DNA of 64,000 nt, taken from NCBI RefSeq assembly GCF_000313135.1, contig NW_004457516.1, forward strand, positions 3,861 to 67,860. Direction: 5' to 3'. This DNA comes from Acanthamoeba castellanii str. Neff. Its lineage: Eukaryota; Discosea; Longamoebia; Acanthamoebidae. This document shows, piece after piece, positions 55,001-64,000 of the stretch. A program made the position numbers and the translations under genes. Below the pieces are notes generated by a model. The model ran no database searches. It was not told where the DNA came from and saw nothing but the letters and a program-made list of their open reading frames with translations. Each line of letters opens with the position of its first letter. Position 1 is the stretch's first letter.

Positions 55001-58000
55001 TCACATGGCGTCGTGCCTGGCGAGGGCTTCGGCCGTGAGGGCAGACGGACCCGAGGCAGAAGAGGACGACGTTGAGAAGGCCGATCCCCGCGGGCGGTAG
55101 GACGAGGGCTTCTCGCTGAGCAGCGTCGTCGTACCCCACTTCGGATAGATTCTGGTTTGTATGTGGTGTTGATGATGATGAGGAAAAAGATGAAGCGAGA
55201 GCTGAGGAGGCGCTGTTGGGGTGGGGGTTGTTGTTGTTGTACGTACCGCTTGTAGAGGTTCATGCACACGGTGTCGTGGTTCTGGATCTTGCCATCGAAT
55301 CGGCACTTCATGAGGCCGTGCGTGCCCAGGGGCTCCTTGATGTGTCCACTGCGTCCGTACTTGGTCCACAGCTCTACCGGCGAGAACCATCGCACGTCGT
55401 CTGGAGAGCCCAACGAACCATCAGCGCCGCCAGAACCACAATAAGAGCGAAGAAGAGCGAAGAGTGAAGAAGAAGAAGCGTCGTACCAGGGTGGTAGAAC
55501 ATGTGCTTGATGACGGCTCCGCGCTTGTGGATCTTGTAGGGATAGCCGGTGAGGACGATCTTCTTGACCACCACGCGGTCGGGGTCCACGGAGAGGAGCG
55601 AGCCGATGGCCACCAGCCGCAACGAGTGCACGGGCTTGGGCGACGCCGAGAGGCCAAAGTTCTCGTCGATCTCCTTGAACATGAGCACTGGCGCGGGCGG
55701 CACCCTATGGTGGCGGAGACGTGTGAGCCCCATGGAATGCACATGGTGCTGGTGCGTGCGTGCAGTGTGTGTGTGTGTGTGTGTGGTGGACGTACATGAC
55801 GGGGCCGTAGATGGTGGCCACGGAGTTGCGGTTAGGCTGGAAGAAGCGCTCGGACTTGAACTTGTCGGAGCTGATCGAGTGCTGCGAGAAGACCGGGCGC
55901 GACCTGTAGCGCCGGAAGCCGCACTGGATGATGAGCTCCTCCTTCGACTTGACGGGCTCCGTGTACGAGGGCATCCTCTGCACGGCAAAGTTGATGACGG
56001 TCGTCTTGTGCTCGTGCTTGAAGAGGCCGCTCACGACGAACGGGCGCGAGGGGTTGATCCACTCGCCCAGCGCCTGCGGCACGTTCAGGACGTGCAGCGT
56101 GACGTAGGTGCCCATCTGTGTGCCACCGCCTGCGGTCAGCAGGAACGAACACACACACACACACGCCACAAGGGCTGCGTACCACAATGCCGTCTCTCTC
56201 GTCGAGGAGCTTCTTCACGGTCCTGGTGAAGTTCTTGAACTGGAAGATGCGGGCGTAGTCCAGGGGCAGGTTCTCCTTGGGGTCCCACGGCGTGTTGCGG
56301 AACGACTTGAGCCCTCGGTACTTCTGGAAGCGGATCTTGGCCTTGACGCTCATCGGGGTCTGCACCTCGTCCGGCCACTTCATGTCCTCCGTGGCCTCCT
56401 GTCGCATGCGCTCACGTTCCCTGTAATCACAAATGAGAACCATCAGCGCGAAGCGATTGGTGTGTGTGTGTGTGTGTGTGTCGTACAGTTCCGCCGCTTC
56501 CATATCTATGGTCTCAGTGCCGTCGCCATCCTCGGTCCACCCATCCTCACCATCGTCTTCACCATCATCCTCCTCATCGCCGTCGTTGTCCCCTCCCTCA
56601 TCGTTGCTGTGTTCCGATCCGTCCATGCCCATCTCGCCGTGCTCCTTGCCCTTCTCGCCGCCGTCCAGGTCCATCGATCCCTGGTCGTCCTCGTCGTCTT
56701 CTCCTTCGCCGTCATCGTCCTCATCCTCGTCCGAGTCGACAATCCAGGCCGACTGGTACGAGGAGTAGCCCTTGGGGACCTTCTTCCTCTTCTTCTTCCT
56801 GTCCGTGCCCGAAACTGGTGCGTGACAAAAAATAAAATAAAAAACGTTAATTCCTGCGCGAGCGTGCGTGGTGGAGGCACGGTTGGGGAGGTACCCTGAG
56901 ACATGATCTCCGCCTCGTCCTCGGCGGTCAAGTTCTGCTCGTTCGCCATCACGTCGGGCACCACCTCGGATTGCAGGGATTCCTGGAAGCAACGGTGCAT
57001 GCTGTCAGTGACCACTCGCCGACACAGCGTAGGGTGAAGAACACACAAAAAATAAAAATAGGGGAATGGAAGTGTTGTAGTCGGTGAGATGTGGGAACCA
57101 CCTCTTCCTTCCGCGCCAACAAAAAGAATGGCGAGAAGTAAATCGCTGGGTTCCCTCAGTTTTTTTTTAAAAAAAAACTGATTGTTATGGCCTGCCTTTT
57201 ATCACCGGTCAACATTGCGCGTTGGCAGTCGTTGGCGGTGGGTTAACGGAGGCGCGTATTGTTGTCGCGAGATGTGCGGTAATGCGCGCCCAGCCGCGAG
57301 ACAACATAAAAAGATGGTTGTTGTTGTTGTTGGGGGAGAGAAGTAGGTGTGGGGTACCTGCTTGTCAGGGTCGGCCATGTCCAAAATTTCCAGAGTCTCC
57401 CTCCGCTGTGCACCCTCGCCCTCCTCCGCCTCCATGCCCTCGCCCTTCTTGCCGTCCTTCGGCACCCGCGTGCTGTACGGGTGGGGGTCGGGCGTGCCGT
57501 CGATCTGCGACATCTGGAAGTCGCCAAAGTCGGGCAGGTGCACCAGGTCGTTGGCCGACAGCGGGCCGCCGCGCAGGTAGCCTGTGGAAAAGGTCGAGCG
57601 TGTCAGCTCAAGCCTGCGGAGAACTGGCGTCGCACATTTGGGAGTGGCTGGTACATACCCGACACCTTGAGGATTCCCACGGGGATGGTGGTCGACTCGG
57701 CGAACGGCCCGGAGGCGGCTGAGGGCTGCACGCCGGTGGGCTCGAAGTGGAGCGAGTCGACCAGGAGATAGGGTCGCCTCTCCCTGCTCAGCACCTGGCG
57801 TACTCGCAAATTGGACAGGAAACGCATGACCTGGGTGGCCTCCTGCACGTAGTACGAAACCGCGGGTGTGAGGATGCCGCGAATGCGACACACACACACA
57901 CACACACAACGAACAGGGTGGGCCGCGGCCGTACGTCGGCTGTGTCGAGAGGAAGCACGCGATCAAAGTCGGGGAAGTGGAACTCAGCGAATTCCTTGAT

Positions 58001-59513
58001 CTGCTTCTTGATGTCGGCTCTGTTCTTCTGAGGAACGGCAGCCAGTCCCTGGTGTTTTTACTGAATGCGCATTCCACAACGTTTTGTTAGGCCCACACAG
58101 GCAGCGGCAAAAATAAGATTACCCCAAAAACGTGTGTAGCCTCACTGTTCCACGGCAGAACCAACTATCCAGGTTCAACGCCGCTTACGCGGAGGCATCA
58201 CCAACAGTAGGCGATCGAAAAAAAAGAGTTGCTTTCGCTCATGCTTTTGAATGGTTAGAACGGCGAAAAATGGGTTCTGCCACTTCAGTACAGAGCCTGA
58301 CCAACCACACACCGCATACGACGCACATGACGCACACGGTGGAGAAGGCGGGGAGCGGGGCATGCAAGGGGGAAAGTGTTTTACCTGTAGTGCGACCAGC
58401 AGGGAGGGCATTCCCTGCGCCTTGACGGCCGACAGGAAGGCCTCGCCGGTGGCGTCCACACCACCGTCGGCGGGGATGACGAGGAGAAGAATGTCCGCGA
58501 CCTGTAGCGGACCAAAGAAACGGCGTGAGACCGCGAGCCCCACTACCACCACCACCACTCATCGCTGTGTGATTACACACAAAAAGAGGTGTTTGACATC
58601 GTTTCCCGGTACCGTCACCCAACGTGTTTGGGCAAAGGTACGTTCAAGACGGGAATGCACATCACTGTTTCTCTACCCTACGAATTTGACACCCGCCAAG
58701 AGGTGCGCCCTTGGTAGGCAACACGGTAGGGAGCACAACGCAACACAACGCAACGCACAGGGTGGTGCCGAGGTTTGTGAGAGATGCATACCTTGGCGAT
58801 GTCCAGCACGGCCTCAATGTCGCGCGGGGCCTCGAACAACGTCATTCTCTGCTTGAACGCCGGGAAACTGGAAAGAGGTAGCAACGCATGAGCCAGCAGC
58901 CTGGCAATAACCATGGAGAAGAAGCGGTATGTAACGTACTTGGCTGTGATGGGACCCACTCGCTCGGCGGAAATAGGAGAAGATGCCTCCGCGAGCAGCA
59001 TGGATCGGGCAGCCTTGGTATCGGCATTGGCGCCCAGGCTAATGATACCCTGCAGGCACACAACACATCCATCGTGTGAGCACGAAAATCGCAATTAAAA
59101 AGCGGCGTGGGGATTAAATTAGGAAAAGATGGAACATCAGCGGAGATGTAACGTACGATGATTTTGGGCGGACCGGCCGAAGTGCCCAGGCGCTTGCTGT
59201 GAAGCACCTCCGCCTTCTTTTGTAGGCTCTTGATGTGTTGCAGCTTCTTTCGGTTCTCACGCGAGTTACCGACGACCTTCTTGAGGCTGGGGCGCTGCTG
59301 GACGGTGGTCTTGCCAACCTTACCTGTCGATGAATGAACGAACGAACAAAGGAGTTAATCATTGCCAAACAGTTCAGAAGATGAGATTCGATTTCGGTTG
59401 CGGTACCTACCCTTCACCTTGCGGCGGAGTTCACCCTTGGTGGCATGCTTGCCGGGCTTAAACGCCTTATTCGTCTGCTTCAGCGGGCCTGGCCTGTGGC
59501 GATGACCCTCCAT
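55001..59513 (-). CDS. TSR1: Pre-rRNA-processing protein TSR1
   Basis: GTPase-like ribosome assembly factor (BMS1/TSR1 family) that sits on late pre-40S particles. ATG at 59513 starts [20 protein letters not shown], the conserved TSR1 N-terminus. The GTPase-like domain follows over several exons ([62 protein letters not shown]). A long acidic Asp/Glu stretch comes next. The C-terminal AARP2CN/DUF663 part follows: [99 protein letters not shown] and TVCMNLYKR joining VFPKWG. TGA at 55001-55003. About twelve exons, one with an unusually long intron (about 56.98-57.35 kb). BMS1 itself is larger and keeps a full P-loop, so TSR1 is preferred. Confidence 0.94.
57156..57181. repeat. 26-bp perfect palindrome (T9A9 core) in TSR1 intron
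   Basis: TCAG, nine T, nine A, CTGA: a perfect inverted repeat with no spacer, in the longest intron of TSR1. Confidence 0.95.
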
Positions 59514-59746
59514 CTCGATGTCGCGTTGCGATTTTGCAAGAATCAAGCGAAGAAGAGGGCAACGTTGGTGTTGTGCCTCCGGAAAAGAAGAAATAGCGGA
59601 GAATTACTTTATGTCGACACTGGCTGATGTCAGCCAAAAAATAAAATGGCCGTAAAAATCACAACATGCAAAAACTGGACAAAATCCTGGCTTGACCCAG
59701 AAATAGCGCCCTCGCATTCAATCGATAGGACGAGGGAAGGTGGAAG
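59514..59746. promoter_or_regulatory. Divergent promoter, TSR1 / COMMD2
   Basis: 233 bp separate the two start codons. An A-rich stretch (AAAAAATAAAATGGCCG) lies in the centre; no other signal recognised. Confidence 0.4.
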
Positions 59747-60763
59747 ATGCTGCTGGTGTTCGACGACAAGCATAAGGAGGACCTCGAGTTCCTCAAGACC
59801 ACAAATGTTAGCATAATCACCGAATTCTGCAAAATCGCCGTCAACTTCATTAAATCGGGAGCCAACAAGAAGCTTTTTGCTGGCGCTGCTCGTACGATCC
59901 CTCTCCCACCCCATATCTTCTTTCCTGCAAGCGGCACTGTTGGGCGGGCAGACCAGTCAACCATTTGCTCTCACCTATGCAGAGGCCCTCGACGTTGATG
60001 TCGAAACAGTGGAGCACTGCGTGGAAGGACTCGCGCACCTCTTCACCGAGAGCGCCAAGTACGGTCCCGCTTCTGCTCCTTTCCCCATTGCTCCTTCTCG
60101 GTTGAGCTTACGTCCGGCCCTCCCTTTCGCCGTGCATGCACACAGGACCCGCATTACCGAGATCGACTTCCTCGACTCCCTCATGCTGCTCTCTTTCCCC
60201 CAAGAGCTTACCGAGAAGCTCAAGGAGGTAATCCACCGCTTCACCCCGATCGCTCGCCGCCCTTTCTCTCTCTCTCGTCTAACTGTCGTCCGCGGCGCAA
60301 TCAGTTCTACTTCGGCAATCACGTTGAGATTCGAAGGGTGATCGCAGAGCTGTCCTTCTCCATCCCGCACTACCAAAGCCTCGAGTGGCGGCTGGATATC
60401 CAGGTGAACATCATCACCATCTTCTTCTTCTTCTTCGCTCTTCTCACTCTCTTCTTTGGGCCGGCCTTGATTTCTTACCACCAACGATCATCACGCTCCA
60501 GGTGGGAAGCCGAACGGAGCACCGACAGATGAAGTCCGTCTACACCCTGCAGCTGGAAACCATGAGCGCAGGTACAACGCGCGCACGCGCCAATGCTTTG
60601 CTCGGCCTGCTGTTAATCGTTGGACTCCGTCTGCACAGAGCCGAAGGTGGAAACGCTGCAGGCCGACTACAGCAACTTGAAGCACCTCTGCACGGAGCTC
60701 GAGCTCGCCCTCAGGGAAGCCCAAGCCGCTCAGACGAGGCGCATCATGAGGAACATCAAGTGA
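59747..60763 (+). CDS. COMMD2: COMM domain-containing protein 2
   Basis: Subunit of the Commander complex (with CCDC22/CCDC93 and Retriever), which recycles membrane proteins from endosomes. ATG at 59747 (MLLVFDDKHKEDLEFLKTTN). The helical HN domain contains IITEFCKIAVNFIKSGANKK, then ALDVDVETVEHCVEGLAHLF and ESAK joined to TRITEIDFLDSLMLLSFPQE. The COMM domain is SLEWRLDIQV joined to GSRTEHRQMKSVYTLQLE, followed by a short C-terminal coiled stretch ending MRNIK. Order, length (about 200 residues) and the trailing L-E-W-R-L-D motif fit COMMD2 rather than the other COMMD members. Six exons; TGA 60761-60763. Only 88 bp separate its stop from that of the next gene. Confidence 0.92.
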
Positions 60764-60851
60764 ATCCATGTACACACACACATCTGGTAGTGCAGGCAAC
60801 TACGCTATTCGTATTACTCGTTACGTGTGGCGGTACATCGGGTGCACGCGC

Positions 60852-62177
60852 TCAATCCACGAGCCAGCTTGATGAGACGTCCTTGGAGGCGGGGAACAGC
60901 TTGCTCAGCACCTGTCGCTCGATCGGCGCCAGCTCCGGATGCCACACGTCGACGACGAGGGCCAGGGCAATGGCCTCCTCGCCTGGCTGCTCGCTCGTTG
61001 GCCCGCTCGGCTCGGCCCGCAGCTCGTGGGGCTGCGAGTCGTCGCTCACCAGGCAGGTCCCGGCCTCCCACTTTGCCTCCTCCGTCGCTCCCACTTGAAG
61101 TAGGGAGGTGTCGGGCCTCGTTGAAAGAACGAAGCGGCAGCGCAGCCGTGCGTTGGTCGGACCACAGCGCCGGCGTCGTTCTTGGCTCTCGCTCGACGAG
61201 CGCTTCTCGTCGCTTTCGTTCTTTCCTGTTCGCTCTTCGCTCTTTGACGTGTTGCGCAGCCGCAGGCCTGCGTCATCAGGATCTGAAAGCGCCACCGTAG
61301 CAGCAGCACTTGCGACATCATCACCGTCCTCCTTCTCCACGGCGTGGAAGTAGGCGAACCCAAACGCACACTCCTTCTGCACAGGACCACCGAGGTTTGA
61401 GGCATCAGTCAGTCGCACCACTACATCACTCGCAAAACCATCGGGCAATGCGATGAGAGAGTTTACCATCAGGCCATCGGCCGCGTGCCGCTCGAGCAGC
61501 TGCACCGTTTCGGGTGCGCGCTGTGCGTGGGCCTCGACGAAGGAGCCCTGGTTCCAGAGGTCCCACTTCCACCCGGTGCAGCCACCACCCTCCTCCTGCT
61601 TCCGCCACCCCTTCCCCATGTTGCGGCCTTCTCCCTCGAGGTCTGCTGCTCGTTCGGTCCAGAGGCGGCGCGCCTCGTCGGCCATGCGGGGAATGGCCGG
61701 CAGCAGCTGGTCGATCCACGAGAGCTGGGCGACAGTCGCTTCACCTTCATCTTCTTCGCCTCTCTTCCTCTTGAGGTTGATGGAGGCCAACCCCTTGAGG
61801 CTCAGCAGGGAAGGAGCAGGATTGATGGTGGCCGCAGCGGATCCGGCAGATGGGGAAGAGACCAGTTGCTTGATGGCGGGGCCGACTCGCGAATGGATCG
61901 TTCGGCGTTGGTCGTCATCTTGAAGGTCGTTCTGTGCAAGCGTGCGGAAAGATTCCCACAGATGCCGCTTGAATGCCTGCAGACTGGTGGGATCCGTCGA
62001 GAAGGCGCATCGGAGACAGCCAGGCTGCAGGCACATCTGCGATTTGGCCACGCCCCTCTTTTCCTTCTTGGCCTTCTTCTTCTCCCCTCCCCGCATCGAT
62101 CGCAAAAGTGCAGGGAAGATGGCCACGGAGAGCATGAAGACCACCAAGGCGCCGATGATCACCACCTCGATCTCCAT
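60852..62177 (-). CDS. Aspartyl/asparaginyl beta-hydroxylase-like membrane protein
   Basis: Single exon, 441 residues. It begins with a type II signal anchor (MEIEVVIIGALVVFMLSVAI) followed by a Lys-rich stop (GGEKKKAKKEKR), so it should sit in the ER membrane. The C-terminal half resembles ASPH/ASPHD hydroxylases: KWDLWNQGSFVEAHAQRAPE, FGFAYFHAVE, CGPTNARLRC, WEAGTCLVSDDSQPHEL and ALALVVDVWHPELAP. Family enzymes use two His as iron ligands: one just before GPTN and one in DDS-x2-HE. The second is present; at the first position there is Arg (RRCGPTN). About 60 charged, low-complexity residues (SKSEERTGKNESDEKRSSSE) are inserted between FHAVE and GPTN. It may be inactive or may use a His supplied differently. 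The N-terminal Cys cluster (MCLQPGCLRC) is of unknown role. Confidence 0.7.
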   Translation of the reverse strand: MEIEVVIIGALVVFMLSVAIFPALLRSMRGGEKKKAKKEKRGVAKSQMCLQPGCLRCAFSTDPTSLQAFKRHLWESFRTLAQNDLQDDDQRRTIHSRVGPAIKQLVSSPSAGSAAATINPAPSLLSLKGLASINLKRKRGEEDEGEATVAQLSWIDQLLPAIPRMADEARRLWTERAADLEGEGRNMGKGWRKQEEGGGCTGWKWDLWNQGSFVEAHAQRAPETVQLLERHAADGLMVNSLIALPDGFASDVVVRLTDASNLGGPVQKECAFGFAYFHAVEKEDGDDVASAAATVALSDPDDAGLRLRNTSKSEERTGKNESDEKRSSSESQERRRRCGPTNARLRCRFVLSTRPDTSLLQVGATEEAKWEAGTCLVSDDSQPHELRAEPSGPTSEQPGEEAIALALVVDVWHPELAPIERQVLSKLFPASKDVSSSWLVD

Positions 62178-62279
62178 CGCGATTCCGCCTTGCTGTCAAT
62201 TGTACTCGCTTTCTGCACAGAGATCTCTTCTCTTTCTTCTCCCTCCTTTTCCTTCTTCCCTTTTCGTGCGGCAAGCAAG
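62178..62279. promoter_or_regulatory. Divergent promoter, hydroxylase-like / methyltransferase-like
   Basis: 102 bp between divergent ATGs; strongly pyrimidine-rich on the plus strand (CTCTTTCTTCTCCCTCC). Confidence 0.4.
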
Positions 62280-63620
62280 ATGGAGACCCAGACGAGGGGG
62301 CGGGCCGTCACCTGCAGTCGAGGAGAAAAGCGACCAGGCAAGAAGAGGCCGAGGCACGAACATCTCGCCAAGCGCAAGCGCGTGGAAGGAGAAGATGAAG
62401 ATGACGGGTCGATTCCCGTCCCGGTCCTCCAGCAGGGTTCACCCGGGGCTGCAACAGGCGTGATCACGCCCAGCACGGCCTCGGAGCACCCCTTCGAAGC
62501 CGACCCTCGTGACCACGCCGAGACGCCCTTCCAGGCCTATCGCGACATCGCCCCGCTCCTCCGCGCCCTCGCCCAGCGGCTCTACGGTTCTGTTGTCGGC
62601 GATGCCAACGACGACGCCGATGGCGGTGTGGCCGCCGCGTCGCGTCAGCTGCGCATCTACGACCCGTACTTCTGCGAGGGCAGCATGGTGGCCTACCTGG
62701 CGCGGCTGGGCTTCACCAACGTGTACAACCGCAACGAGGACTTCTACGGCGTGGTGGCGGCCGGGCGGGTGCCGGACTTTGACGTGCTGGTCACTAACCC
62801 GCCCTTCTCGGGCGACCACATGGAGCGCATCGTGCGGTGGGCCGAGGGCTGCGGCCGGCCGTGGCTCCTCCTCATGCCCGACTTCGTCGCCAACAAGCCC
62901 TACTACCACGCCTTCCGCCATCGCTGCACCAGCACCAGCGCCGCCAGCGGCAAGCCCGTCTATATAGGACCCACCAGGCAGGCCTACGTGTTCGCCGCGC
63001 CGCTGCACACGCCCGACGGCGTCACACCGCTCGTCGGCCAGCGGCCCGCCACGGCCGTGGTGCCCGCAGGATTGAAGAGGAGAGCCGCAGACAAGAACGA
63101 AGACGACGAAAACGAAGACGACGAAGGTGAGGGTGCAGGGAAGGTGCAGGTGCTACCGGCGGGGTGCTTCCAGTGCGTGTGGTTCGTGCACCTCGGGGAA
63201 GCGCACGCGGAGGCGGTGCTGGCGCGGTGGCACGAGGAGCACTCGGCGGCAGAGGCCGAGGCCACGATCGCGAGCGAGGCCCGGCTGCTGCCGCAGCTCA
63301 CCATCGCCAGGCGACCCACCCCGGCCGAGCGGCGCTGGCGCAAGAAGCAGCGACGCCTGCTTGCAGAGGGCCGGCCAACCAGCGACGCCGGCGGGGATCA
63401 TGCTCCCATGATCACCAGCGGTGTTGGTCATCAGGGCGCAGGCGAGGGCAGCAGCAGCGCAAGTGGAGGACGAAGAGGCCTCCTGCAGCCAATGGCAGTG
63501 CGGCCGGACGAGAGTGGTGGTGTTGGGCGAGGACACCAGCGGGCAGCCCAGAAGAAGGGCCGAGGAGGGAGGACGGGCGGTGGTGTAGGCGGGCCACGAG
63601 CAAAGGCGCACCAGACATAA
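62280..63620 (+). CDS. NPPF-motif methyltransferase-like protein
   Basis: Single exon, 446 residues, function unknown. A basic N-terminus (KRPGKKRPRHEHLAKRKRVE) could be a nuclear signal. The core is a Rossmann-type methyltransferase: RIYDPYFCEGSMVAYLARLG from about residue 126 (DPYFCEG in the place of the SAM-binding D-P-x-x-G loop), then FTNVYNRNEDFYGVVA and DFDVLVTNPPFSGDHMERIV, with N-P-P-F at residues 173-176. This is the catalytic motif of N6-adenine / amino-group methyltransferases. WLLLMPDFVANKPYY and YIGPTRQAYVFAAP follow. The C-terminal 170 residues are charged and Gly-rich. Substrate (DNA, RNA or protein) cannot be read from sequence. Confidence 0.7.
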   Translation: METQTRGRAVTCSRGEKRPGKKRPRHEHLAKRKRVEGEDEDDGSIPVPVLQQGSPGAATGVITPSTASEHPFEADPRDHAETPFQAYRDIAPLLRALAQRLYGSVVGDANDDADGGVAAASRQLRIYDPYFCEGSMVAYLARLGFTNVYNRNEDFYGVVAAGRVPDFDVLVTNPPFSGDHMERIVRWAEGCGRPWLLLMPDFVANKPYYHAFRHRCTSTSAASGKPVYIGPTRQAYVFAAPLHTPDGVTPLVGQRPATAVVPAGLKRRAADKNEDDENEDDEGEGAGKVQVLPAGCFQCVWFVHLGEAHAEAVLARWHEEHSAAEAEATIASEARLLPQLTIARRPTPAERRWRKKQRRLLAEGRPTSDAGGDHAPMITSGVGHQGAGEGSSSASGGRRGLLQPMAVRPDESGGVGRGHQRAAQKKGRGGRTGGGVGGPRAKAHQT

Positions 63621-63794
63621 AGGTGCATAATTTAAATTGTATTTTTTATTTATTTTTATTCTTTGTTTGATTCAGTGCCGCAAGAGCACTGTGGCATGAC
63701 ACCTGAGCGTACAAGTACTTGGCTCGCTCGGAGGTGTTGGTTCACTACAGAGGACAAGTGAACAGATTCTGAACCGATTCAAGCGTGTCGCACG

Positions 63795-64000
63795 ATGCTG
63801 TTCTGGAGGCGACCAGAGGTGGCCGAGATTGAAGAGGTGCTGCGGTCAGAGGGGCAGAAGGGATTCACGCACGAGGGCCACGTGCGTATGACGCGGGACG
63901 TGCGGTCGCGGGCCGAGCTCGAGGCGGCCCTGCGGGCGCAGGGCGAGGCCGGGCACATCTTCGACGTCGACCAGCTGCGCGTACAGCTCGGCAGCGGCCG
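63795..64000 (+). CDS. Unrecognised protein, N-terminal part (runs off right edge)
   Basis: An open frame from ATG 63795 to the window end with strongly G/C-ending codons (MLFWRRPEVAEIEEVLRSEG, then RSRAELEAALRAQGEAGHIF). About 68 residues are visible, helical and charged. No family is evident. Start is the first ATG in frame after an A/T-rich upstream stretch. Confidence 0.55.
   Translation, partial: MLFWRRPEVAEIEEVLRSEGQKGFTHEGHVRMTRDVRSRAELEAALRAQGEAGHIFDVDQLRVQLGSG

Overview
The window looks like nuclear DNA of a free-living amoeba, most probably an Acanthamoeba-type discosean amoebozoan. This is inferred from the sequence: GC-rich codons with G/C third positions, most genes split by many short GT-AG introns (often starting GTACGT), very tight gene spacing on both strands, a eukaryotic initiator tRNA, and a gene set mixing animal/fungal-type factors (ELP1, TSR1, COMMD2, CDC25, NFX1) with enzymes more typical of bacteria and protists (type III glutamine synthetase, PanB, a C39-like peptidase). 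No mobile element, CRISPR array or virus-like block was seen. I recognise about 23 protein genes and two tRNA genes. Exon limits were inferred by eye from frame continuity and GT/AG sites, so internal boundaries are approximate.

Layout. 1-2.2 kb: 5' end of a cysteine synthase with a targeting presequence (-), then two identical initiator tRNA-Met genes in opposite orientation enclosing a secreted C39-like peptidase gene (-). 2.3-7.2 kb (+): a Rab-like GTPase carrying an N-terminal acylation signal, UDP-glucose pyrophosphorylase, and a SAM-domain/Cys-rich/Gln-rich protein. 7.9-12.9 kb (-): CDC25-type phosphatase and cis-prenyltransferase (dehydrodolichyl diphosphate synthase). 13.3-24.2 kb (+): NFX1-type zinc-finger protein and ELP1. 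24.3-29.2 kb (-): LYR-motif protein, arrestin-like protein, M20 dipeptidase. 29.35 kb (+): tiny TOM7. 29.8-36.6 kb (-): type III glutamine synthetase and a proline-rich PX-domain protein. 37.3-42.9 kb (+): a long coiled-coil protein ending in a DIL domain. 43-44.1 kb (-): dienelactone hydrolase. 44.5-53.1 kb (+): ABCF ATPase, then a large BTB/WWE/ankyrin protein. 53.2-59.5 kb (-): PanB and TSR1. 59.7-64 kb: COMMD2 (+), an aspartyl-hydroxylase-like membrane protein (-), an NPPF-motif methyltransferase-like protein (+) and the start of an unrecognised gene (+).

Most genes are housekeeping: translation and ribosome biogenesis (initiator tRNAs, ELP1, TSR1, ABCF), mitochondrial import or assembly (TOM7, LYR protein), nitrogen, sulfur and pantothenate metabolism (glutamine synthetase, cysteine synthase, PanB), and trafficking/signalling (Rab-like, arrestin-like, PX, DIL, COMMD2). 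There is no operon-like organisation; neighbours often share short divergent promoter gaps or nearly touching 3' ends.

The most interesting items are the BTB-WWE-ankyrin protein (a candidate ADP-ribose-reading ubiquitin-ligase adaptor), the motor-less DIL protein whose frame changes three times, the Rab-like GTPase with swapped membrane anchor, the hydroxylase whose iron-binding motif is interrupted, and a recurring sense-oriented TTCGTTCTTT-type tract in introns.
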